Source: Euphorbia lathyris
Taxonomy: Eukaryota; Streptophyta; Magnoliopsida; Malpighiales; Euphorbiaceae
Assembly (NCBI RefSeq): GCF_963576675.1
Contig: NC_088914.1
Span: 19,509,001-19,573,000 of the forward strand
DNA: 64,000 bases
Direction of reading: 5' to 3'
Part shown: one piece after another, positions 37,154 through 46,748 of the stretch
Layout: each line of letters starts with the position of its first letter
Position numbering within the stretch: the first letter of the stretch is position 1
Program-made: the position numbers and the translations under genes
The notes under the pieces: generated by a model
What the model was told of the DNA's origin: nothing
What the model saw: only the letters and a program-made list of their open reading frames with translations
Databases searched by the model: none

Positions 37154-38101
37154 CTATTCTACATATTCATCCCTATCTAACGGGATATTTCTAGCCTTAA
37201 TACGATCAATTTGAAACTGCACGAAAGTTTCACGTTCCGGTGCAGACAAAAATTGAGGCCCTGCTCGAAAGACACGTTTCACAAGTCCTTCGTGCTCGAG
37301 AAATTCATAGTCAATTGTCGGGAAGAATTCATCATCACTCCAGGGGATATCAATAGTACCCTTTGAACCGAGAATTATTCCACAGATTATATTGCCGAAC
37401 CCAATCTTCTTATCTTTGGATCGAGAAGCGGCGACAAGACCTTCCATCAGAATTTTGGAAGAATCCACTGCATTTCCCTGGAATATATCTCCAAGAACAT
37501 ACAAATCTGTGTCACGGACCACACTACTGAATGTGCGCCTGAATAAACTGTGACACAGAAATTTGTGTAAATACAGCATGGAGTTGGAGCGAAAAGAGTG
37601 ATTATAGGCGAGTTTTGAATTGAATCGCCAGAATCCAGTGAGCATTCTCCAAATGTCCGAGGATGTCATGTCTCGTCCAGGATGACGTTTGATTGTATCC
37701 CTCGGGGGAAAACAAAACCAAGCATGCAACTCAGGATAGCCGAAAGTGAAGATTTCGCCTTCTCGATGAAAACTGAGACGTATTTGTCGTTTATTAGTAA
37801 AACGCACGGTATAGAAGAATTCAAGTATCCAGTCGCCTATTATTGGAAATCGCATTTGGGCGAATTTTGTCCACCCTAGGCGCTCCATATAGCGGCTCAT
37901 GTCATCAGAAATGCCTAATTGGCTATTAAGAAATTCATCCATATACAACATTCCGGTGAAGAATTTGTAACGGTGATTCCAATAACGCCTACCTTCATCG
38001 TGACTGAAGATAGGAAAAGGCGCCCCATATCGCTTGGATAAGTCTGGGCATTTGTTGATTGAGGCAGTATTGTGCCTAGATGGTTTGTTCTTGGTAGGCA
38101 T
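37154..38101 (-). CDS. env-position ORF of Athila-like element F (ATHILA ORF-1 type)
   Basis: An uninterrupted 315-codon ORF between pol and the 3' LTR. It starts MPTKNKPSRHNT and ends IPLDRDEYVE. It resembles the plant ATHILA ORF-1 family: a basic N-terminus, an RYWNHRYKFF segment, a central region with ILEFFYTVRF, FTFGYPELHAWFCFPP, SSDIWRMLTGF, and NSMLYLHKFLCHSLF. No signal peptide or membrane segment is evident, so envelope function is not supported by the sequence. Its role in the element cycle is unknown. It is the only main gene of F without a stop or frameshift. Hairpin modules flank it on both sides. Confidence 0.75.
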   Translation of the reverse strand: MPTKNKPSRHNTASINKCPDLSKRYGAPFPIFSHDEGRRYWNHRYKFFTGMLYMDEFLNSQLGISDDMSRYMERLGWTKFAQMRFPIIGDWILEFFYTVRFTNKRQIRLSFHREGEIFTFGYPELHAWFCFPPRDTIKRHPGRDMTSSDIWRMLTGFWRFNSKLAYNHSFRSNSMLYLHKFLCHSLFRRTFSSVVRDTDLYVLGDIFQGNAVDSSKILMEGLVAASRSKDKKIGFGNIICGIILGSKGTIDIPWSDDEFFPTIDYEFLEHEGLVKRVFRAGPQFLSAPERETFVQFQIDRIKARNIPLDRDEYVE

Positions 38102-38787
38102 GGTGCAAAGTTTGTGTTACTTTAGTAAAGAACGGTGTTTGCGAAGAAAATCAGAGTTCTGACAAAGATGAAAAAGAATTGTAACAGAACTTGAATCCTC
38201 TAGGATTAATTTATAAGAGTTTAAATGAAAAGAGGTATCGTTTTATTATGAAAAGGTATAAATTGCACCTTTCGGAAATGAAAAAACTTAATGTTTCGTT
38301 TGCCAAGAGGTTCGTCGAAAGGGTTAGAGTGTTGCAGACCTGATAGTGCAGGAAACACGCGTGTCGCGACCGCGAATGGCAAAGCCGCGGTCGCGACACG
38401 CTGATTTCCTTGCGGAAATCAGGCGTCTAAGCTACCTCCCGATTCACGGTAGAGAATTTAAAATTCTCGGTATGAACAGAGAAATCCTAACCTATTTGGA
38501 CTGTTCTAAAAAAGAGGATTCTCGGCAGGGAATTCTAAATTCGCGGCAGAGAATTGCCTGAAACTTCAAATTCATCTTAATTTCCTAAAAATTAAATCTA
38601 AAATCATGAAATAGAAATATTTTATGCATTTAAATCATAACATAAAGTCATCTAATCATAAAAATGGCATTTTGGAAAAAATAAAAATAAAATAAAATAA
38701 AATATAACAAAATAAAATAAAATAAATGAACAAAAAAAATATAAAAACAATAAAACAAAATAAACTGTGTAAGAAAAACTGAGTAAT
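38102..38787 (-). other. pol to env-like spacer of F with three hairpins
   Basis: Stem 1 is perfect over 16 bp (38359-38374 with 38386-38401, loop AATGGCAAAGC). Stem 2 is perfect over 9 bp (38401-38409 with 38414-38422). Stem 3 is GAGAATTT with AAATTCTC (38452-38468). The rest is A-rich (plus strand AAAATAAAATAA repeats near 38680-38760). Confidence 0.75.
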
Positions 38788-40833
38788 TTATACGTCAGAC
38801 AATCTTGTTACGAACTCAATTCCTAGTTGGGAAATATTTTCGTAATAGATTTTACATCGATTACCATTAACTTTGAATCGAACTCCGGTAGGACCTTCCA
38901 GTTCTAAAGAACCATAATCGAATGTTTTGACGACTAAATATGGTCCTATCCATCTGGACTTAAGTTTTCCTGGAAATAAACGAAGTCGTGAATTAAATAA
39001 CAGCACTTTATCCCCAACATTAAAGTGTTTAACTTTAATTTTGGCATCGTGCCATTTTTTCACTTTTTCTTTATAAATCTTTGCATTTTCGTAAGATAGA
39101 TGACGTAACTCATCTAACTCATTCAAATTGAGCAAACGTTTCTTACCTGCTTGTCGTAAATCAAAGTTTAGTTCTCTAATAGCCCAATAGGCTTTGTGTT
39201 CTAATTCGACTGGCAAATGACATGCCTTCCCATACACTAAGCGGTACGGAGTCATTCCTATTGGTGTTTTAAATGCAGTACGGTATGCCTATAGCGCATT
39301 ATTGAGTTTAGAAGACCAATCTTTTTTAGAAGATGAAACTGTTTTTTCGAGAATCCATTTGAGTTCTCTGTTTGATATCTCCGCCTGACCATTTGACTAA
39401 GGATGGTACGGCGTTGATACGCGGTGGCGTACTCCATATTTTTTCATAAGCGTTTCAAAACTCTTGTTTATAAAATGAGTACCGCCATCACTAACGATAA
39501 CTCTTGGACAACCAAATCTACAGAATATATCGTCAAGAAAATTAACGACAACTTTAGAATCGTTCGTCGGGGTTGCAATTGCTTCAACCCACTTCGAAAC
39601 ATAATCGACGGCAACTAATATGTAAGTTTTACCATTGGAAGGGGGAAAAGGTCCCATGAAATCTATTCCCCACATATCGAAGACTTCAACTTCTAATATG
39701 GTTGTGAGGGGCATCTCATCTTTCCTTCCTAGATTTCCTGTTCTTTGGCACTTATCACAACGAGTAATAAATGAACGGACGTCCTTAAACATCGTAGGCC
39801 AAAAGAAACCGCTTTCAAATATTCTAGCAGCTGTCTTGTTAACTCCATTATGTCCTCCATAAGAACTAGAATGTCATTCCGAAATTATGGATTCGTATTC
39901 ATTTTCACCAACGCATCTCCTAATTATCCCGTCACCACAAGTCTTGAACAAAAAGGGATCTTCCCAAAAATATTGTTTAATATCGAAGAAAAATTTCTTC
40001 TTTTGTTGGAAATCTAATCCTTCCGGAATAATATTGGCTGCAAGATAATTAGCAATATCTGCATACCATGGTGACATGGCACTTTTTATTTGATAGAGGT
40101 GTTCATCAGGGAAATCATCTCGTATACCGGTAGTTTCACCTATAGGACCGTTTTCATCTTCAAGTCTCGATAGATGATCGGCGACAAGGTTTTCAACTCC
40201 CTTTTTGTCTTTTATTTCTATATCAAATTCTTGCAACAATAAAACCCATCTAATTAGACGTGGTTTTGCATCCTTTTTAGCAAATAAATATCTTAATGCT
40301 GCATGATCAGTATAAATAATAACTTTTGAACCTAATAAATATGACCTAAACTTGTCACATGCAAAAACTACGGCTAACATTTCTTTCTCAGTTGTGGTGT
40401 AGTTTAATTATGCACCAGACAGTGTGTGACTTGCATAATAAATGACATGAATTTTCTTATCTTTCCTTTGACCTAAAACACATCCGACAGCTAAATCACT
40501 TGCATCACACATAATTTCAAATGGTAGATCCCAATCGGGTTTAGCAATAACAGGTGCACTGACTAAAGCTATTTTCAATGTTTCGAACGCTTTAACGCAT
40601 TCTTCATTAAAATCAAAGGTTGAATCTTTCATGAGTAAATTAGTAAGTGGTTTGGAAATTACAGAAATTTTTTTAATAAATCTTCTGTAAAAACCAGCAT
40701 GTCCTAAGAATGATCTTACTCCCTTAACAGTAGTTGGAGGGGGTAATTTCTCTATTACTGAGGTTTTTGCTCCATCTACTTCTAATCCTTTTTCAGATAT
40801 TTTGTGACCTAAAACAATTCCTTCGTCAACCAT
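38788..40833 (-). pseudogene. RNase H and integrase of element F
   Basis: The order is the RT connection (GIVLGHKISEKGLEV, FLGHAGFYRRFIK), RNase H ([30 protein letters not shown]), integrase zinc-binding region ([12 protein letters not shown]), core ([35 protein letters not shown]) and C-terminal region ([12 protein letters not shown]). Stops interrupt at about 40405 (TAA for Gln before LNYTTTEKE), 39872 (TGA for Cys before HSSS), 39394 (TAG for Gln in TPYHPQ) and 39290 (TAG for Trp before AYRTAFK). The rest of the frame is kept, so decay is by point changes only. Confidence 0.88.
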
Positions 40834-40848
40834 GAAATGACATTTTTC

Positions 40849-42828
40849 CTAGTTTAATACCAAATTTGTTTCTTCACACCTAGACAAAATTTTATCCAAA
40901 TTTTCTAGGCACGAATCAAAAGAATCTCCATAAACTGAAAAATCGTCCATAAAAACTTCCATGATATCTTCAATGAAATCATTAAAAATTGCAGTCATAC
41001 AATGTTGAAATGTTGCAGGTGCGTTACATAGACCAAAGGGCATTCTTCTATATTTAAATATTCCGTAAGGACATGTGAAGGTTGTTTTATCTTGGTCATC
41101 CGGGTAAATGTATATTTGAAAGAATCCGGAATAACCATCAAGAAAACAGTAGAAAGCATGACCAGCTATCCTTTCGATCATTTGATCAATGAAAGGAAGA
41201 GGAAAATGATCTTTCCTAGTTGCTTTATTTAAATTTCTATAATCTATACAAACCCTCCAACCAGTGGTGGTTCGCGTAGGTATTAATTCACCTTCTTCAT
41301 TCCTTACAATTGTTATGCCTCCCTTTTTAGGTACACAATGGATTGGACTAACCCATTCACTATCCGAGATAGGGTAGATGATTCCATTGTCCAGAAGTTT
41401 AGTAATTTCATTTTTTACTACTTCTTTCATGTTAGGTGGCTTATCTTCTTCTAAATGAATTCTATGCATTACAATACTTGGATTAATACCTTTTAAGTCT
41501 GAAATTTGCCAACCCATACTTCCTATCCTATTTCTAACAACTTCTTTCAATTTCTCTTCTTGGACTTGTGTTAATTTGTTAGAGATAATAATAGGTAGAG
41601 AATCGCCTTCGCCTAAGAAAGCGTACCTCAAATGACTTGGTAATTCTTTAAGTTCTAATTTAGGTGGAACTACAATTGAAGGCGGAACTGGTCCATCTTC
41701 TCGAATCAAAGGTTCTGGGTCCTTATCTTCTAGTTCCTCACTCATTATAGGTTCTATTATTTCTTCTTTTTGAACAATGTCATTTACACATTCTTCAATT
41801 AAATCAAGTTTCATACAAGCGAAATCTTCCATAGGATATTTCATCGCTTGGTTCATATCAAACTCAATCTTATCATCTCCTATTCGTAAAACTACTTTCC
41901 CTTCCGACACATCAACTAGAGCACGTCCCGTGTTCATGAACGGTCTACCAAAGATTAGCGGACAATTTACATCATAAGCAAAATCTAAAATAACGAAATC
42001 GGTAGGAAAAATAAATTTGTCAACTTTAACTAAAACATCCTCAATTATACCGTATGGTCTTTTAGTGGTTTGATCCGATAATTGTAAAACCATATTGGTA
42101 TGTTTGATGTCTTTTTCTAAGCCTAACTTATTAAAAATAGATAATGGCATCAAGTTAATGCTTGCTCCTAAATCACAAAGACAACTTGGGAATTCTATAT
42201 CGCCCAATTTACATGGAATGGTAAAACATCCGAGATCTTTGAGTTTTGTGGGCAAATTGCTTGACACAATCGAACTGCAATCTTCAGTTAGCGAAATGGA
42301 TGAAATTCCTTCCCAACTGATTTTCTTTGAAATTAAATCTTTGAAGAATTTACCATAATTGGGAATTTGCGTAATCGCATCCATAAACGTTAAATTAATA
42401 TGCAAATTCTTAAGTTTGTCTAAAAATGTTAAAAGTTGTTTGTCATAGTCCTTGTTGCGGACTTTGTGTGGAAAAGGTGGATTGGGTACAAAAGTTTTTG
42501 TACTAGAGTCAATTGGTGCATCTTTTTGTTTTAATGTATCCTCTTTGGGCTTCGATAAATCAGTTCCAGGTAAAGTCGAATTTCCGGGCATTTCCGGGCC
42601 TAAGTAGTTTTTCCCTGAACGAAGAGTGATAGCCTTAACATGCTCTTTCGGATTTTCTTCCGTATGGCTTGGAAGACTTCCCTCTTTGCGGGATGGAATT
42701 GATTTAGCGAGTTGTCCAATTTGAATCTCCAAATTATGGATGCTAGATGATTGGTTTTTAATAAGCTGATCGAATTTATTCTCGATCCGTTTAAAACCAT
42801 CGTCGTGATTACTTATTTTTCCGCTCAT
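40849..42828 (-). pseudogene. gag end, protease and reverse transcriptase of F
   Basis: A 659-codon open frame. The first part is a gag-protease linker (KAITLRSGKNY motif). The protease has GCFTIPCKLG, CDLGASINLMP and LIFGRPFMNTGRALVDVSEGKV. The RT has NMKEVVKNEITKLLDNG, TGWRVCIDYRNLNKATRKDHFPLPFIDQM, CFLDGYSGFFQI, MPFGLCNAPATFQ and the active site VFMDDFSVYG. It ends at TAG after NLVLN, where element G has LNWEKC. Residues deleted relative to relatives include the PQRRLNP stretch before NMKEV. Confidence 0.88.
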
Positions 42829-43029
42829 AGCATCAATGAATTTGTCGATTTTTGAAGATAAAGTGCTAATCGTGTCTCTGGATTGATTTTGATAATTGGT
42901 AGTACGATTTTGATTAGCATTAGCATTATTATTATCCCTCCAGTTAAAGTTAGGATGATTTCTCCATCCAAGATTATATGTATTGAAATAAGGGTTATTA
43001 TTTTGGTTTTGCCCTTGGACAAAATTTAC

Positions 43030-43871
43030 CTATTCAATTTCACTCATACCTTCGTAATCCACATCTGTTTGGATTGGCTTACCATTAGAATCACACGGTG
43101 CCATAAACCTATCAATTTTGTGCGATAAGGCAGAAAATTGGGCTTGCAACATCGCTACTGGATCAAGGTTCACTATACCTTTAATTGATGAAGTAGTTGA
43201 GGATGATGGTTTTGCTGATGGTACGTGTCCACGTTCCGCGGGCCACATACAGCTGTTGATTGCCATTTCCTCCAAAAGTTCTCTTGCTTGGGCAGATGTT
43301 TTCTTCATGAATAACCCTCCAGACATAGCGTCCAATGAACCTCTAGTTGTAGGATTTAGTCCATTATAAAATGTTTGCATTAAAAGTTCAGTGGGCAATT
43401 GGTGGTGTGGGCATAAACGTTGAAGTTCTTTAAAATGTTCCCAAGCCTCATAAAGAGTTTCACTATCATTTTGAGAAAAAGATGTTAATTCTTTAATGAC
43501 TCTTGCGGTTTTTGCTAAAGGAAATTTTTTGATAAAAATGCTTGGGCTAATTGCTCCCAAGTCTCAATTGATGCGGCTGGCATAGAAGTTAACCATTCTT
43601 TGGCTCGATCCTTCAAAATAAAAGGAAAAAGGCGAAGTTTGATTGCTTCTGCAGTTACATCAGTAATTTTAAAAGTGTCACAAATTTCTAAGAAATTTGT
43701 CAAATGGGTATTAGGATTTTCGTTAGGTAACCCGTAAAACGTTACATTATTTTGCAACATATTAAGCAACGCATGCTTAATTTCAAATTGGTTTGCATTA
43801 ATTTGGGGTCTAACTATACTGTTTGTTACACCGGCCACTCCTGGCCTAGCGTAATCCATAAGTGTGGCCAT
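43030..43871 (-). pseudogene. gag of element F
   Basis: It starts MATLMDYARPGVAG. The retrotransposon gag domain is clear: FEIKHALLNMLQNN-TFYGLPNENPN-HL-NFLEICDTF, LRLFPFILKDRAKEWL, and, in the second piece, F-KKFPLAKTA, QNDSETLYEAWEHFKELQRLCPHH and FYNGLNPTTRGSLDA. A one-base indel in the A/T run at about 43525 shifts the frame, and a TAG at 43030 (Gln in the expected IEQVNFVQG) cuts it from the asparagine-rich part leading to 42828. Confidence 0.85.
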
Positions 43872-44176
43872 AACTTCTGGCTCGGTAATTTTAGTTTTTA
43901 TTGGGGTTTAGTTTTTGTTTTTCTTTTCTTTCTTATTCTTTTTAAGGGTTCTTTCAATTTCTGGGTCAATAGGATCTGGTGACGTGCCCGAACTTCGAGA
44001 ACTGCGCATGAACTTGAAATTTTGCACGAACCGAAACTACCTACAAAACAGAATTTGAAAAATAAATATGTTAATAATTAAAAATAAATAAAATGTAAAA
44101 GTTTGAATAAGTATGAATAAACCTAGATTCGTAATAAAACACGAAAAATTTAAAATTTTGTCAAAATTTTTGGCAT

Positions 44177-44194
44177 TCCCCGGCAACGGCGCCA
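44177..44194 (-). other. primer binding site, tRNA-Asp type, element F
   Basis: The minus strand reads TGGCGCCGTTGCCGGGGA, the Athila-group site, 6 bases inside the 5' LTR. Confidence 0.92.
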
Positions 44195-44200
44195 AAAACT

Positions 44201-45694
44201 TGTTGAGCGATTTCCGCAAGTGCACGGTATACGCTTGTAGTAATAAAAGATATCGATCCCACAGGGAACGTTTTTTAACAAAACTTATTCTGAATCGGTT
44301 AAATTTACTTTTAGGTTTATAATATGGGAAAATCGTTTTAAATCGGTTTAGGTTTTGAAATTGCTAGAATAAGAATTAGATTAGAGTATGAAGATGTTAG
44401 AAAATATCTGATTTAAGAATGAATTTGCAAAACAGGAACGTTTTAGTACTTTAGAAAAGTAAACAAGTATATTTGTTTGCATTAAGCAAAGAAAACAACT
44501 TTAAACTTTGTACGAATTATAAAGATGAAATAAATGACGGAACCTCTAATTAATAGGCTTTGAACGCAACAAAACCCTTATCCGGGATAATTGCCCTTAA
44601 CCAAATTAAAACTCTACCGAGATAATAATTTGCCTAAGTGTTCAACAAAGTTTCCTTGTAAAGATTTTGAATTAAACAACGTTTTAATGAAAACACCAGC
44701 AGTCACTTTAGTGAATTGGTTACCATAAGTGCTGCATAAAAATCTATCGAATAGAACAGACTTTATTAGATGAAATATAAATTGATACAAGTTTACAGAA
44801 AACATGGAGCATTGAATTCTTCGACGGCGTGCAAGTGAACGGGTTGTCAATCCTTTCCTTGGGTTTCGTTAGAGTTTGTCAGGCTCAGGGGCGAATCCTC
44901 TACTCAATCTTCTCGTTGAATCTTCGTAATAGAGACTAGGTCGGTCCACTACCAAAATGTAAACTAAACTGGAACAATGTCTAAACGCTACTGAATTTGT
45001 TATTATTTTGTAAACAATGTGTGTACATCATATTGCTTTTGAACAGAATCGAAATCTAACTTCTGAATCACTTGATTCGGAATTTCTGCATAAATTCTAC
45101 ACTAATCTCTTTCTTCTACACGTATAACACACTATATTTCAACTCTCCATCAACTCTTTATTTATAGATGTTGAAGAGTCTTGATTGAAGTGTTGTGTCC
45201 GTTGTGAAGGATCGTGTCCACTGCGAAAGGACGTCTTTATCCACCCGAACGATCGCGTTTCGTCGAAAACGAAAGTGTGTAACTAGGCCTCTAAAATCTC
45301 CTGCTCGTACCGAGAATATTAAATTCTCTACCGAGAATGGGGGAGCATCAATTGTACTTCAGACGAAGGGAAGGAGAGGCTGAGGGACGCGTGTCACGAT
45401 CGTGAATAGTGGGGGCCGCGGTCGCGGCACGGAGCATTTTTCACTTCTTCGCTCTCGTTCGTGTCCTCGACTTGGCGTTATTAATTTTCGTCGTCTTTGA
45501 CTCCTTTTGTAGGGCTTTTCTTCTATTTTTGAGCTCTTTTTACTCCTATTTGGATTTTACCAAATATTTATGTACCTTGCATGAAAGAAACATATTCGAG
45601 AGTAAAAGCTTTCTAAATGGTTATAAATATCATAAATTCGTAGCAATATTGATGTAATTATTGATGATATTTTAGGTATATTTTGGGCTTAACA
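44201..45694 (-). repeat. 5' LTR of element F
   Basis: 1494 bases. TATA-like box on the minus strand at 45159-45166. GC-rich stem-loop at about 45389-45431, slightly weakened by two changes relative to the 3' LTR copy. Confidence 0.95.
45159..45166 (-). promoter_or_regulatory. TATA-like box in 5' LTR of F
   Basis: Minus strand TATAAATA, followed by AAGAGTTG. Sequence evidence only. Confidence 0.45.
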
Positions 45695-46748
45695 ACTGTC
45701 CAAATGTGTCGTCATAAGATTAAATATGATGCTTTACCTGCTGAGCCTAACAAACAAGGACCCAAAAAGACTTGGGTACCTAAAGATAACTAGTTATATT
45801 GCAGGTGAGCCTGAGGTGTGCTGAGAAGTAAAAAATGTGGTACATTGACAGCGCATGCTCGAGGCATATGACGGGTGATGAAACTCAGTTCATCACACTT
45901 GTGCGTAAACGAGGTGGAAGCGTAAGTTTCGGAGACAACAAAAAGGGTAAGATAGTAGGGTCAGGAACCGTTGGTGGTAATCCTACTATTGAGTCAGTCT
46001 CCCTAGTCAGTGGACTTAAATATAACTTACTCAGCGTAGCTCAGCTATGTGATAACGGGAGAAAAGTTATATTTGATAACACTGGATGTAAAATACTCGA
46101 GGGAAAGACAAATGAATTGATTTTAACTGCCCCTCGTATTGATAATGTCTTTATGCTGAATTTGGAAAAGAAATTTTCAAAAAATATATGCTTAGTGTCA
46201 AAGGAAGAAAATTCCTGGCTATGGCACAAGAGACTTGGTCATGTAAGCATGGACCTCCTGGCCAAATTAGCAAGAAATCAATTAGTTAAGGGACTGCCAG
46301 AACTTAAGTTTGAAAAGGATCAATTATGCTATGCTTGTCAGGCTGGAAAACAAACTAAAACATCTTTTCATAGTAAAAACATTGTCTCAACCAAGCGTCC
46401 ACTTGAGTTGCTGCACTTGGATCTTTTCGGACCAGTCCAGCCGCTGAGCTTGGGTGGTAGGAGATTTTCCTTGGTCATTGTAGATGACTTTTCTCGGTAC
46501 ACTTGGGTCATCTTGCTGAGTAGCAAGGATGAAACCTTTGAGACATTTTTAACATTAGTAAGAAAACTTGAAAATGATAAAGACCTAAAGTTAGCTCACA
46601 TCCGAAGTGATAATGGTGGAGAATTCAAAAACCAACAGTTTGTTGAATTCTGTGAAGCCAGTGACATTGACCATAACTTTTCTGCTCCTAGGACGCCTCA
46701 ACAGAATGGGGTCGTTGAAAGGAAAAACAGAACCTTGGTTGAAATAGC
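45695..46748 (+). pseudogene. end of gag, protease and integrase of Copia C2
   Basis: The first 99 bases complete the gag reading (WVPKDN then TAG at 45791). Pol can be read from LQVSLRCAEK with a TAA just before MWYIDSACSRHMTGDE, the protease site. Then follow the GAG-pre-integrase domain (LWHKRLGHVSMD, CYACQAGKQTKTSF) and the integrase core: LHLDLFGPVQP, VDDFSRYTWV, RSDNGGEF, and TPQQNGVVERKNRTL (D, D and E all present). The 308-codon frame is open, but cut at 46748 by the LTR of D. Confidence 0.9.

Larger units (their letters stand above)
33137..45694 (-). mobile_element. complete Athila-like Ty3/gypsy retrotransposon F
   Basis: 12,558 bases with two full LTRs (TGTTGAGCG to TTAACA), a tRNA-Asp-type primer site, gag, pol, an env-position ORF with the ATHILA ORF-1 look, and a polypurine tract. 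Perfect 5-bp target duplication ACTGT (33132-33136 and 45695-45699), lying in the last gag zinc knuckle of Copia C2. By eye the two LTRs differ at roughly two dozen positions, so the insertion is fairly young, yet pol already has several stops. Confidence 0.95.
30092..46748 (+). mobile_element. Ty1/copia retrotransposon C2, split by gypsy F
   Basis: Same family as C1. The left part (30092-33136) holds the LTR, primer site and gag; the right part (45695-46748) resumes exactly at the duplicated ACTGT and gives the end of gag, protease and integrase. The integrase is cut at 46748 by the LTR of D after the motif R-NRTLVEIA. RT, RNase H and the 3' LTR are missing. Confidence 0.9.

Noticed and set aside
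30092..46748. C1 and C2 as a recent segmental duplication
   Set aside because: Their LTRs differ in length and sequence in U3, and the gag genes have separate lesions, so they are independent insertions of one family.
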